Positions 45,384-54,215 of a stretch of 64,000 bases of DNA are shown here, in pieces; position 1 is the first letter of the stretch, and every line of letters begins with the position of its first letter. Under the pieces are notes generated by a model. That model saw nothing but the letters and a program-made list of their open reading frames with translations. It was not told the DNA's origin and made no database searches. Source of the DNA: Parabacteroides gordonii MS-1 = DSM 23371 (lineage in GTDB: Bacteria > Bacteroidota > Bacteroidia > Bacteroidales > Tannerellaceae); contig NZ_KQ033919.1 in NCBI RefSeq assembly GCF_000969825.1, forward strand, positions 1 to 64,000, given 5' to 3'. Made by a program: the position numbers and the translations under genes.

Positions 45384-45420
45384 TATATTTGTATTGCCGC
45401 TCGATAGTGAGAGGCAATAC
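45384..45420 (+). promoter_or_regulatory. sigma-factor promoter with inverted repeat at the start site
   Basis: TATATTTG (45384-45391) is a good -7 box. It runs directly into GTATTGCC (45391-45398), repeated inverted as GGCAATAC (45413-45420) with 14 bases between. The left arm covers the expected start of transcription, so the repeat looks more like an operator than an RNA hairpin. Confidence 0.6.
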
Positions 45421-45456
45421 TTAACCGGTATTAACCTTTTATAAATAAGTAATAAT

Positions 45457-45966
45457 ATGAACGCGTTGCAATTTCAGAAAAAATTACTGAGCATGCAAGA
45501 AAACATGATGAATTTTGCACTGATGCTCACTGCAAATCGGGATGACGCCCAAGATTTGATGCAAGACACAACGCTGAAGGTTTTAGACAATCAGGAGAAG
45601 TTTGTTGACAATATTAATTTCAAAGGATGGGTCCTGACCGTCATGCGTAACATTTTCATTAATAATTATCATAAGATAGTACGTACGCAAACAGTTGTAG
45701 ACCAAGGTGTCGACTTGTATAATTTGGACGTCGTAAATGATTCGGGATTTGACTCTCCGGACGGAGCATATCAAATTCAAGAGATCACAAAAGCCATTAA
45801 TGGATTGAATGATGAACTGAAAGTTCCTTTCTCAATGTTTTTGAGTGGTTATAAATATAACGAGATCGCAGACAAATTGAATGTACCACTGGGAACGGTA
45901 AAGAGCCGTATATTCTTTGCCCGCCAGGAATTACAGAAAGTTTTGAAGGATTTTCGCTTGGGATAA
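45457..45966 (+). CDS. ECF-type RNA polymerase sigma factor
   Basis: 169 residues: region 2 (MNFALMLTANRDDAQDLMQDTTLKVLDN, FKGWVLTVMRNIFINNYHK) and region 4 (LNDELKVPFSMFLSGYKYNEIADKLNVPLGTVKSRIFFAR, a clear helix-turn-helix). This subgroup of sigma-70 factors, without an adjacent anti-sigma gene, is conserved in Bacteroidales. No FecR-like gene follows, so control is probably transcriptional. It is followed by a strong terminator. Confidence 0.92.
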   Translation: MNALQFQKKLLSMQENMMNFALMLTANRDDAQDLMQDTTLKVLDNQEKFVDNINFKGWVLTVMRNIFINNYHKIVRTQTVVDQGVDLYNLDVVNDSGFDSPDGAYQIQEITKAINGLNDELKVPFSMFLSGYKYNEIADKLNVPLGTVKSRIFFARQELQKVLKDFRLG

Positions 45967-45994
45967 TGGTTAATATTCTAACAAACAAGTTAAT

Positions 45995-46034
45995 AAAAAG
46001 AAGGAGTGTCCAAACGGATACTCCTTCTTTTTTA
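45995..46034 (+). terminator. intrinsic terminator after the sigma factor
   Basis: AAAAAGAAGGAGT (45995-46007) pairs with ACTCCTTCTTTTT (46020-46032), followed by T residues. The A-rich left arm may let it work on both strands. Confidence 0.88.
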
Positions 46035-46075
46035 ATATATAGATCCTAAAAATGACATATTAATGAATAAATCCG

Positions 46076-46083
46076 TACTTTTG
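46076..46083 (+). promoter_or_regulatory. -7 box of the ltaE-purine operon
   Basis: TACTTTTG (46076-46083) fits TAnnTTTG and lies 20 bases before the ltaE start. No convincing -33 box was seen. Confidence 0.5.
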
Positions 46084-46103
46084 CCGCAAAAATCAGGAAT
46101 ATA

Positions 46104-47126
46104 ATGAGAAGTTTTGCAAGTGATAATAACTCCGGCGTCCATCCGTTGATCATGGAAGCCGTGATTAAGGCAAATGAGGATCACGCAGTAGGATATGGTG
46201 ATGACCCCTGGACAGCAGCCGCTGTAGCGAAGATTAAAAGTGTATTTGGTGAAGAGGCTTCTCCTTTTTTTGTTTTTAACGGAACCGGAGCCAATTCGGT
46301 CGCTTTGCAGGCTGTTACACGTCCTTTCAATAGTATATTGTGTGCTGAAACGGCACATATCAATGTCGATGAGTGTGGAGCTCCGGCAAGGATGACCGGA
46401 TGTGCCGTCGTGACCATTCCGACGACAGACGGTAAACTGACTCCTGAACTCATCAAACCCCGTTTACACAATTTTGGCGTATGCCATCATTCGCAACCTA
46501 AAGCGGTCTATATTTCGCAGGTATCCGAATTGGGAACCGTTTACACGATAGAGGAGGTGAAGGCTATAGCTGATTTGCTGCATGCCCATAATATGTATCT
46601 GCATATGGATGGTGCCCGTCTGGCAAATGCCTGTGCTTATCTGAAATGTACGATGAAACAGGTTACGGTAGACGCAGGTGTGGATATCCTGAGCTTTGGT
46701 GGAACAAAGAACGGTATGATGATGGGAGAAGCTGTCATTTCATTCCGTCCTGAGATTACGGAGAATTTGCAGTATTACAGAAAGCAGTCAGCCCAACTGG
46801 CTTCCAAGCTCCGCTATCTGTCAGCCCAGTTCATTCCCTATCTGGAGAATAACCTATGGCTTGAAAACGCCATGAAAGCTAATATCAGTGCTGCAAAACT
46901 GGCGGAAGCCCTTAAGCAATATCCTCAGATACAGTTTACGCAAAAGGTGGAAACCAACCAGATATTCTTTACAATTCCTTCCGAACCCTTGAAGATGTTG
47001 TTGGAGCGTTATTTCTTCTATATGTGGAATGAAGAAAATAACGAGGCGCGCCTGGTAACTTCCTGGGATACGACCGGAGAAGATATCGCGCAGTTTGAGC
47101 AGGACTTGAAAGAAGTGATGAAATAA
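46104..47126 (+). CDS. ltaE: low-specificity L-threonine aldolase
   Basis: PLP enzyme cleaving threonine or allo-threonine to glycine and acetaldehyde. 340 residues: SFASDNNSGVHP at the N-terminus, YGDDPWT, FVFNGTGANSVAL (phosphate-binding loop), ETAHINVDECGAP, HMDGARLANA (Asp for the pyridine nitrogen) and SFGGTKNGMMMGE with the Schiff-base Lys near residue 200. Length is normal. It is the first gene of a run of five same-strand genes with gaps of 8-28 bases. Confidence 0.93.
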   Translation: MRSFASDNNSGVHPLIMEAVIKANEDHAVGYGDDPWTAAAVAKIKSVFGEEASPFFVFNGTGANSVALQAVTRPFNSILCAETAHINVDECGAPARMTGCAVVTIPTTDGKLTPELIKPRLHNFGVCHHSQPKAVYISQVSELGTVYTIEEVKAIADLLHAHNMYLHMDGARLANACAYLKCTMKQVTVDAGVDILSFGGTKNGMMMGEAVISFRPEITENLQYYRKQSAQLASKLRYLSAQFIPYLENNLWLENAMKANISAAKLAEALKQYPQIQFTQKVETNQIFFTIPSEPLKMLLERYFFYMWNEENNEARLVTSWDTTGEDIAQFEQDLKEVMK

Positions 47127-47148
47127 TAAACCACTAAAATCAAATATC

Positions 47149-49014
47149 ATGAAACACAGTAACAGGTTAATGGCAATACTTTTTATGTTACTGCCATTAT
47201 GCAGCCTTCATTCACAGGAGAATGGAGCAAGGGAGGATAATACCTTACGTATTATGAGTTATAACATCCGCAACGGAAAAGGGATGGATGATGTTACCGA
47301 CTATCAGCGTACGGCTGATGTGATCAATAAAGTGCGTCCGAATGTTGTTGCCTTGCAGGAAGTGGATAGTGTGACAGGCAGGAGCGGACAGACCGATGTG
47401 TTGCGTATCCTGGGTGAAAAGACTTTGATGTACCCTACTTATGCGCCGGCCATCGATTATGATGGAGGTAAATACGGGATCGGTATGTTAAGTAAAGAAA
47501 AGCCGCTCGTTACCCGTTACCTGGCTCTGCCGGGGAGGGAAGAAGAACGTGCCCTGTTGATCGTTGAATTTGAGAATTATATTTATTGTTGTACCCATCT
47601 TTCCCTGACAGGGGAAGATCGTCTGGCTTCTCTGGATATCATCCGTAAGGAAGCGGCTAAAGCCAATAAACCGTTATTTATTGCCGGAGACCTGAATGCA
47701 CATCCCGACTCGGAGGTAATCAAGGGAATGCAAAACGATTTCGTTATTCTTTCCAATATCAAGCAACCGACTTTCCCGGCTGATAAACCGACAGAAACAA
47801 TCGACTATATTGCTGCTTATGCAAAAGATACTACCGCATTCACCCGTCTTTCCTCCTGGGTGGTAGACGAACCGGTTGCTTCGGATCACCGTCCGATCGT
47901 TACGGATATTGTTTTTGTGCAACCTGCCGCTAAGATATTCCGTACAGAACCTTATCTGCAGAATCCGGTAGGAAACGGTATCACTGTTATGTGGCAGACA
48001 ACCGTACCTACTTACAGTTGGGTAGAATATGGCACGGACAAGAACCAACTAAAGAAAGCCCGTACGATTGTAGACGGACAGGTAATTTGTAATGACCTGC
48101 AAAATAAAATAAGACTGGATAATCTGGAACCGGGTAAAACCTATTATTACCGTATCTGTTCACAGGAGATCATGCTTTATCAGGCATACAAGAAGGTGTT
48201 CGGCGAAACAGCCGTTTCGGATTTCCATACATTCACGTTGCCATCATCTTCCGAGTCAGATTTCACGGCAGTTATCTTCAATGACCTGCACAAACACTCT
48301 GAAACATTACAGGCCTTGTATAAACAGGTAAAGGATGTAGATTATGATTTCGTGATCTTCAACGGCGACTGTATCGATGACCCGGCCAATCATGACGAAG
48401 CGACTCATTTCCTTTCAGAGCTGAATGAAACAGTAGGTGCAGCTAATAAGCCTGTTTTCTATCTGCGTGGAAACCATGAGATCAGAAATGCTTATTCGAT
48501 CGGACTGCGTAACCTGTTTGACTATGTAGGAGATAAAACATATGGTTCCTTTAACTGGGGAGATACCCGTATCGTTATGCTCGATTGCGGCGAAGATAAA
48601 CCCGATGATCATTGGGTGTATTACGGACTGAACGACTTTTCCGCTTTGCGTGAAGCACAGGTCGGCTTCCTGAAAGAAGAGCTGGCTTCCAAACCTTTCA
48701 AGCAAGCAGCTAAACGTGTCCTGATCCACCATGTGCCTATTTATGGAAAAGATGTAGACCGTTATAATCCTTGTCTGGAATTGTGGGGCGGTTTACTGGC
48801 TAAGGCTCCGTTCAATGTTTGTATCAATGCACATACGCATCGTCATGCTTACTATCCGAAAGGAGAAGCCAATAATAACAACTTCCCGGTTGTTGTAGGC
48901 GGCGGTTACCGGATGGACGGAGCAACGGTCATGGTACTTCAGAAAAAAGGAAAGGAAATGACGTTACGGGTATTGAATGCTAAAGGCGAAACCCTCCAGG
49001 ATTTAAAATTGTAA
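47149..49014 (+). CDS. secreted fusion of EEP nuclease-like and purple-acid-phosphatase-like domains
   Basis: A 621-residue exported protein (signal peptide ending CSLHSQ). Residues about 30-265 are an endonuclease/exonuclease/phosphatase domain: MSYNIRNGKG, VVALQEVD, CTHLSLT, FIAGDLNAHP and the closing SDHRPIVTDI carry the catalytic residues. Residues about 270-370 are a fibronectin-like N-terminal domain of purple acid phosphatases (GNGITVMWQTT, LDNLEPGKTYYYRI). Residues about 378-600 are a metallophosphoesterase (FNDLHKH, FNGDCIDDP, YLRGNHEIR, HHVPIY, NAHTHRH). Both catalytic sites look intact. Placed just before a purine permease and xpt, it may free phosphate and nucleosides from periplasmic nucleotides or nucleic acid; this is inference. 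Confidence 0.88.
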   Translation: MKHSNRLMAILFMLLPLCSLHSQENGAREDNTLRIMSYNIRNGKGMDDVTDYQRTADVINKVRPNVVALQEVDSVTGRSGQTDVLRILGEKTLMYPTYAPAIDYDGGKYGIGMLSKEKPLVTRYLALPGREEERALLIVEFENYIYCCTHLSLTGEDRLASLDIIRKEAAKANKPLFIAGDLNAHPDSEVIKGMQNDFVILSNIKQPTFPADKPTETIDYIAAYAKDTTAFTRLSSWVVDEPVASDHRPIVTDIVFVQPAAKIFRTEPYLQNPVGNGITVMWQTTVPTYSWVEYGTDKNQLKKARTIVDGQVICNDLQNKIRLDNLEPGKTYYYRICSQEIMLYQAYKKVFGETAVSDFHTFTLPSSSESDFTAVIFNDLHKHSETLQALYKQVKDVDYDFVIFNGDCIDDPANHDEATHFLSELNETVGAANKPVFYLRGNHEIRNAYSIGLRNLFDYVGDKTYGSFNWGDTRIVMLDCGEDKPDDHWVYYGLNDFSALREAQVGFLKEELASKPFKQAAKRVLIHHVPIYGKDVDRYNPCLELWGGLLAKAPFNVCINAHTHRHAYYPKGEANNNNFPVVVGGGYRMDGATVMVLQKKGKEMTLRVLNAKGETLQDLKL

Positions 49015-49030
49015 TATATAAAAAGTAAAT

Positions 49031-50410
49031 ATGAAGATTAACACTGAAGAGCTAGAAGAGACTATTATTCCGGTAAAAGAAACAGATCTGATTTATGGTA
49101 TAGATGACCGCCCGCCTTTGAAAGAGGCTTTGTTTGCCGCTTTGCAGCATCTGCTGGCCATTTTTGTCGCCATCATCACTCCGCCTCTTATTATCGCCGG
49201 AGCATTAAAACTCGATCTCGAAACGACCGGTTTCCTGGTGTCGATGGCGCTCTTCGCCTCAGGTGTGTCAACTTTCGTGCAATGTAAGCGGATTGGCCCG
49301 GTAGGAGCCGGGCTGCTCTGTATACAAGGTACCAGCTTTTCCTTTATCGGCCCGATCATATCGGCCGGGCTGGCAGGCGGATTGCCGCTTATCTTTGGTG
49401 TTTGTATGGCGGCTGCTCCGGTTGAAATGGTTATCAGCCGTACGTTTAAGTATATGCGTTCTATCATCACCCCGCTTGTTTCGGGTATTGTGGTATTGCT
49501 GATCGGGTTGAGCTTGATCAAAGTAGGCGTGGTATCCTGTGGCGGTGGTTTTGCCGCTATGGATAACGGTACGTTCGGAAGTCTGAAGAATATAGGTGTT
49601 GCGGCAACTGTGCTGTTAAGCGTATTGTTCTTTAACCGTTGTAAGAATAAATACCTGCGCATGAGCTCCATCGTGTTGGGGTTGTGTATCGGCTACGGAC
49701 TTTCTTTCGCGTTGGGAATGGTCGACATGAGTGCCGCCGCTTCCCAGAACCTGGCCGGGTTCAATATCCCGATGCCTTTTAAATACGGACTGGATTTTAA
49801 TATATCTTCTTTTATTGCCATCGGCCTGGTCTACCTGATCACAGCCATTGAAGCGACCGGGGATGTTACAGCCAATTCAATGATTTCCGGTAAATCCATT
49901 GAAGGAGAGGGATATCTGAAACGTGTTTCGGGCGGTGTACTGGCAGACGGTGTAAATTCTTTTATCGCCGGCATCTTTAATTCGTTTCCAAACTCTATCT
50001 TTGCACAGAATAACGGAATTATTCAGCTTACGGGGGTAGCCAGCCGCTATGTAGGTTACTATATAGCCGGAATGCTTATCCTGTTGGGATTGTTCCCGAT
50101 CGTGGGCGTAGTGTTCTCGCTGATGCCCGATCCGGTTCTGGGAGGTGCGACCCTGCTGATGTTCGGTACTGTGGCTGCGGCAGGTATCCGTATCATCGCT
50201 TCACAGGAGATCAACCGGAAGGCGACGCTGGTTCTGGCTGTCAGCCTGTCGTTGGGACTGGGAGTGGAGCTGATGCCCGATATCCTGAAAACGGCTCCGG
50301 ATGCTATAAAAGGTATTTTTGCATCCGGCATTACGACGGGTGGCCTGACGGCTATTATTGCCAATATATTCATCCGGGTGAAGGAAGATAAAGAAGATAA
50401 AACACAATAA
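49031..50410 (+). CDS. NCS2 family nucleobase (xanthine/uric acid type) permease
   Basis: A 459-residue inner-membrane symporter with 12-14 spans. Family features are [37 protein letters not shown], the [17 protein letters not shown] motif (Glu in TM8), [33 protein letters not shown] and a closing [16 protein letters not shown] segment. Its neighbour xpt suggests that xanthine or guanine is the cargo. It is 16 bases after the phosphoesterase and 8 bases before xpt. Confidence 0.92.
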   Translation: MKINTEELEETIIPVKETDLIYGIDDRPPLKEALFAALQHLLAIFVAIITPPLIIAGALKLDLETTGFLVSMALFASGVSTFVQCKRIGPVGAGLLCIQGTSFSFIGPIISAGLAGGLPLIFGVCMAAAPVEMVISRTFKYMRSIITPLVSGIVVLLIGLSLIKVGVVSCGGGFAAMDNGTFGSLKNIGVAATVLLSVLFFNRCKNKYLRMSSIVLGLCIGYGLSFALGMVDMSAAASQNLAGFNIPMPFKYGLDFNISSFIAIGLVYLITAIEATGDVTANSMISGKSIEGEGYLKRVSGGVLADGVNSFIAGIFNSFPNSIFAQNNGIIQLTGVASRYVGYYIAGMLILLGLFPIVGVVFSLMPDPVLGGATLLMFGTVAAAGIRIIASQEINRKATLVLAVSLSLGLGVELMPDILKTAPDAIKGIFASGITTGGLTAIIANIFIRVKEDKEDKTQ

Positions 50411-50418
50411 AAAAGCAA

Positions 50419-50985
50419 ATGGAATTACTTAAACAGCGTATTCTGCAAGACGGCAGATGTTATCCGGGAGGTATCCTGAAAGTAGATAGTTTTATAAATC
50501 ACCAGATGGATCCGATGCTTCTGTATAAGGTTGCCGAAGAATTTATCAATCGATTTAAAGGAGAACATATCAACAAGATCGTAACAATCGAAGCCAGCGG
50601 TATCGCTCCGGCTATCATGGTCGGATATATCCTGCAATTGCCTGTTGTGTTTGTGAAGAAAAAGCAACCCAAGACAATGGAGAATATGTTGAGTACGGTA
50701 GTCCATTCGTTCACCAAAGACCGTGATTATTCAGTTTGTATCAGCAATAACTTCCTGACAGCAGACGACCATATCCTGTTTATCGACGACTTCCTGGCAT
50801 TCGGTAATGCCGCAATGGGAATGATCGACCTGGCCGGACAGGCCGGCGCAACGATTGCCGGTATGGGCTTCATCATTGAAAAAGCTTTTCAGGATGGAGG
50901 GAAAGCCTTACGCGAGTCGGGTATCCATGTGGAAAGTCTGGCTATTATCGACAGCCTGGACGACTGCAAGATCACGATTCGCTAG
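50419..50985 (+). CDS. xpt: xanthine phosphoribosyltransferase
   Basis: Salvages xanthine to XMP with PRPP. 188 residues. The opening [31 protein letters not shown] matches Xpt, [12 protein letters not shown] forms a substrate loop, VFVKKKQP follows, and [13 protein letters not shown] is the PRPP-binding motif. Length is normal. Upstream permease and downstream gene spacing suggest co-transcription. No purine riboswitch is visible before the operon. Confidence 0.95.
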   Translation: MELLKQRILQDGRCYPGGILKVDSFINHQMDPMLLYKVAEEFINRFKGEHINKIVTIEASGIAPAIMVGYILQLPVVFVKKKQPKTMENMLSTVVHSFTKDRDYSVCISNNFLTADDHILFIDDFLAFGNAAMGMIDLAGQAGATIAGMGFIIEKAFQDGGKALRESGIHVESLAIIDSLDDCKITIR

Positions 50986-51013
50986 AAAGAGACCAACTAA
51001 TTGAGTAAAAATA

Positions 51014-51427
51014 ATGAATACAGAAGTAAAAGAAAGATTGCTCGACAGGGTGAAGACCAATCCCTATGTAAATCATCTGGGAGTACAATTCACCACTGTC
51101 GAAGACGGGATCGTTGAGGCGCGTATGCCTTTGCATGACGAACAGCGCCAATACAGCGGCGTTATCCACGGCGGTGTGTTGGCAGCCCTGGCAGATACGA
51201 TCGCAGGCTTTGCCGCTTATACAATGACCCCGTTGGACAAGGATGTGCTGACAGCAGAACTGAAAGTTTCTTTCCTGCGGGCAGCCTGGGGAAAAGAACT
51301 GATTGCCAGAGGCACGGTTATCAAACCTGGACGGCATGTACATTTCAGCGAATGCGAGATTTACTGCGACGATAAGCTCGTCAGCAAAGCATCCGGCACA
51401 TTCAGTGTCGTACAACCACAGGTATAA
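51014..51427 (+). CDS. PaaI-type hotdog-fold thioesterase
   Basis: 137 residues with the hotdog helix and catalytic region YSGVIHGGVLAALADTIAGFAAY (HGG motif, Asp of the ADT segment), and the closing CEIYCDDKLVSKASGTFSVV strand. Likely hydrolyses a small acyl-CoA; the substrate is unknown. It is the last gene of the rightward unit; the convergent histidine phosphatase starts 12 bases on. No clear hairpin terminator is seen between them. Confidence 0.88.
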   Translation: MNTEVKERLLDRVKTNPYVNHLGVQFTTVEDGIVEARMPLHDEQRQYSGVIHGGVLAALADTIAGFAAYTMTPLDKDVLTAELKVSFLRAAWGKELIARGTVIKPGRHVHFSECEIYCDDKLVSKASGTFSVVQPQV

Positions 51428-51439
51428 ACAAATTCGGTT

Positions 51440-51964
51440 TTATATCGAGAAACGCAGGCAAGCTGTGTTTCTCATGATTGGCAGCTTCAGGATATCCTCT
51501 TGCTGCCTTTTTTCTATCTGTACGATAATAGCCCGGTTGAACCCGCCGTGTCCGATGGCCAAGATACGTTTACCGGGAAATTCCGTTTGCAGGAATTGCA
51601 GGAACTCTCCGGCTCTTTTGTACAACGCCTCCACGCTCTCCACACTTTCCGGCAGATTCTTGAAATCCATTTCATTGGCTACTTTTCCGGTATAGATTCC
51701 CCAATCCATTTCGCGGAGAAGGGGAGTCTGGACTGGCTCCAGTCCTTTGCGCCGGGCAACAGCCATAGCGGTGTCGTAACTGCGGGCCAGGTCGCTGCTT
51801 ACGATCACGTCGATCTCTTCTTTTTCCAGCAGGGCGGCCAGTTGTTCCGCCTGCTGTTTACCTAATTCAGACAGATGGCCGGGCATTTGTCCCTGCATGA
51901 TATGCAGTTTGTTCTCTTCCGTCTCTCCATGACGGCTTAATATGAGTGATATCGTTGAGTCCAT
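51440..51964 (-). CDS. histidine phosphatase family protein
   Basis: 174 residues of the phosphoglycerate-mutase-like superfamily: LSRHGETEENKLHIMQGQ (phospho-His in RHG), VSSDLARSYDTAMAVAR, LREMDWGIYTGK and ILAIGHGGFNRAI (second catalytic His). Substrate unknown. It directly follows the ABC permease gene with a 1-base gap. Confidence 0.88.
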   Translation of the reverse strand: MDSTISLILSRHGETEENKLHIMQGQMPGHLSELGKQQAEQLAALLEKEEIDVIVSSDLARSYDTAMAVARRKGLEPVQTPLLREMDWGIYTGKVANEMDFKNLPESVESVEALYKRAGEFLQFLQTEFPGKRILAIGHGGFNRAIIVQIEKRQQEDILKLPIMRNTACLRFSI

Positions 51965-51965
51965 C

Positions 51966-53276
51966 TTATTTATACTTGATCCACTTAACCATTTCTTTGA
52001 TACTCGGTTTCTTTCCGTACATCAGGATACCTACACGGTATATCTTGGCGGATAACCAGACAATACCGATAGCAGAAGCATATAATAAGGAAACGGATAG
52101 CAGCTTCTCCCACAAAGGTATTTCAAACGGAATACGTACCATCATAACGATCGGTGACGTGAACGGGATCATCGAACACCAGAAAGCCAGCGGGCCATCC
52201 GGATTTTCCATACTATAAATACCGGCGTACAGCGCAAAGATCATAAAGATCGTAACAGGCGCCATAAACTGCTGTGTATCTTCCTGGCTGTCTACGGCCG
52301 AACCGATAGCTGCGAATATGGATGCATACAACATATAGCCGCCAATGAAGTAGATAATAAAGGAAATACCGATCTCTGCGATATTGATCGAATTGATAAT
52401 CCCCATAATTTCATTGCCCGAAGAAGACGCCAGCGCATTCGCATCCATCATCCCCATTTGAGGCCCGGCTTGCAGGGATGCCACATCGACTCCACCGGAG
52501 AACATAAAACCTCCTACGCTAACCAGTATGGTCGTGATAATCCCCCATAGGAACACTTGTGTCAGTCCGACAAAGCCTATCCCGATGATCTTTCCCATCA
52601 TTAGGTCGAACGGCCGTACGGAAGAGATCATCACCTCGATGATACGGTTCGTCTTTTCCTCCATGACGCCCTGCATCACCATCGCCCCGTACATCATAAT
52701 AAACATATAGATAATGAAGGTAAACACCATTCCGATCACAGAAGCTACGGTGGCCGACGAGGTACTTTCCTGCCCGTCTTCACTCCACTTGATAGTCTGT
52801 ACGTTAAAGTTGATCTTGCTTTCTTTGATAATCTCTTTCAGATTGGGAATATTGAACGAAGCAAGCTTTTCGCTTTCCAGTTGTTTGCTTAATGTCTGGT
52901 TGACCAGCCGGCTCAGTTCGACAGGTACCTGCTTTTCCGAATAAAGGGTTGCAGCCTTGGGGTTGTTCAGCAGGTCATCTGTGATACTCAGGAAGGCGAA
53001 TATTTCCTTGTCGCTGTTCCGGCGATAGTCGTCTAACGTCTTGTCGCTATGGATGAAGTGGAAACTTTCGTTATTCTCAAACAGTTGGGCATATTTCCCG
53101 GTCGTATCGATAATGGCAATATTACGCACTTCGTCTCCTTTGATCGTGGATAACCATAACGGTACGAATACCAGTGCGGCAAACAGGAACGGAGTCAGTA
53201 ACGTAAGCAGGATAAACGACTTTTTACTTACCCGGCGCAAATACTCTCTTTTGATTATAAGTCCTATTTTATTCAT
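51966..53276 (-). CDS. ABC transporter permease (NatB-like)
   Basis: 436 residues: an N-terminal span (FILLTLLTPFLFAALVFVPLWL), an extracytoplasmic domain of about 150 residues, then five spans, including FTFIIYMFIMMYGAMVMQGVMEEKTNRIIEVM, the signature of NatB/YhaP-type ABC-2 permeases. It overlaps the ATPase gene by 4 bases (ATGA). Probable exporter; the substrate is unknown. Confidence 0.9.
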   Translation of the reverse strand: MNKIGLIIKREYLRRVSKKSFILLTLLTPFLFAALVFVPLWLSTIKGDEVRNIAIIDTTGKYAQLFENNESFHFIHSDKTLDDYRRNSDKEIFAFLSITDDLLNNPKAATLYSEKQVPVELSRLVNQTLSKQLESEKLASFNIPNLKEIIKESKINFNVQTIKWSEDGQESTSSATVASVIGMVFTFIIYMFIMMYGAMVMQGVMEEKTNRIIEVMISSVRPFDLMMGKIIGIGFVGLTQVFLWGIITTILVSVGGFMFSGGVDVASLQAGPQMGMMDANALASSSGNEIMGIINSINIAEIGISFIIYFIGGYMLYASIFAAIGSAVDSQEDTQQFMAPVTIFMIFALYAGIYSMENPDGPLAFWCSMIPFTSPIVMMVRIPFEIPLWEKLLSVSLLYASAIGIVWLSAKIYRVGILMYGKKPSIKEMVKWIKYK

Positions 53277-54199
53277 GCCTGTGTCGTGTTTGTACCTGAT
53301 ACGGTGTTAATAAATATATCGTTCATGGAAGGTAGCTCTTCTGCAAATGAAAGGATCTCAGCCTGTTCCGACAGGGTGGATAATAGGGTGGAATTGCTGA
53401 TCCCTTCGGCCTTGTGTATCTGAAGTTCGCGTATCCCGCTCTGTTCCTTTTCGGAAAGTAACGTGAAGATATGTGTCTGGTCGTCCTGCAGGGAACTGTC
53501 GGAAGTGATACGCAGGGTAAACGTATTGTTGCGGAAACGGTTCCTTACTTCCGTTACATTCCCCGAAAGTACGACCTGCGACTGATTGATCAGGGCGATA
53601 TTATCACATATCTCTTCGACCGAAGCCATATTGTGGGTAGAGAAAATAATGGTATGGCCTTTCTCCTTCAGTTCCAGGATCTCCTGTTTCAGCCGTTCTG
53701 CATTCACCGGATCGAAACCGCTGAACGGTTCGTCGAAGATAAGCAATGCCGGCTCGTGGATAACCGTAATGATGAACTGGACTTTCTGCTGCATCCCTTT
53801 CGACAACTCTTCCAGCTTCTTGTTCCACCAGGGCATGATATCGAACTTCTCGAACCAACGGGTAAGGCGTTTGCGGGCTTCGGGATACGATAACCCTTTC
53901 AGTTGCGCCAGGTAGATTGCCTGTTCGCCGACTTTCATCTTTTTATACAGTCCGCGTTCTTCCGGTAAATATCCGATCTGATAGATATCCTCCGGCTGCG
54001 ACTCACGTCCGTTGAAACGAACGAGCCCACTGTCGGGAGCGGTGATGCGGTTGATTATACGAATAAGGGTGGTTTTGCCGGCACCGTTAGGCCCGAGTAA
54101 CCCGAATATCTTTCCTTCGGGAACCTGTATACTAACCTTGTTCAATGCAAGATGGTTGGCATACTGTTTTACCACATCTTCCGTTTCCAAAAAGTTCAT
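53273..54199 (-). CDS. ABC transporter ATP-binding protein (NatA-like)
   Basis: 308 residues: Walker A LLGPNGAGKTTLIRII, signature LSKGMQQKVQFI, Walker B LLIFDEPFSGFDP and the switch His in IIFSTHNM. The C-terminal 80 residues are the extension common in NatA-type ATPases. It pairs with the overlapping permease. It lies 16 bases downstream of dnaG and is probably co-transcribed with it. Confidence 0.92.
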   Translation of the reverse strand: MNFLETEDVVKQYANHLALNKVSIQVPEGKIFGLLGPNGAGKTTLIRIINRITAPDSGLVRFNGRESQPEDIYQIGYLPEERGLYKKMKVGEQAIYLAQLKGLSYPEARKRLTRWFEKFDIMPWWNKKLEELSKGMQQKVQFIITVIHEPALLIFDEPFSGFDPVNAERLKQEILELKEKGHTIIFSTHNMASVEEICDNIALINQSQVVLSGNVTEVRNRFRNNTFTLRITSDSSLQDDQTHIFTLLSEKEQSGIRELQIHKAEGISNSTLLSTLSEQAEILSFAEELPSMNDIFINTVSGTNTTQA

Positions 54200-54215
54200 A
54201 GGCTATAAGTTGTTG

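Noticed and set aside
46040-46103. Purine riboswitch before the ltaE-xpt unit
   Set aside because: The leader after the -7 box is only about 13-20 bases, too short for an aptamer; no conserved core is seen.
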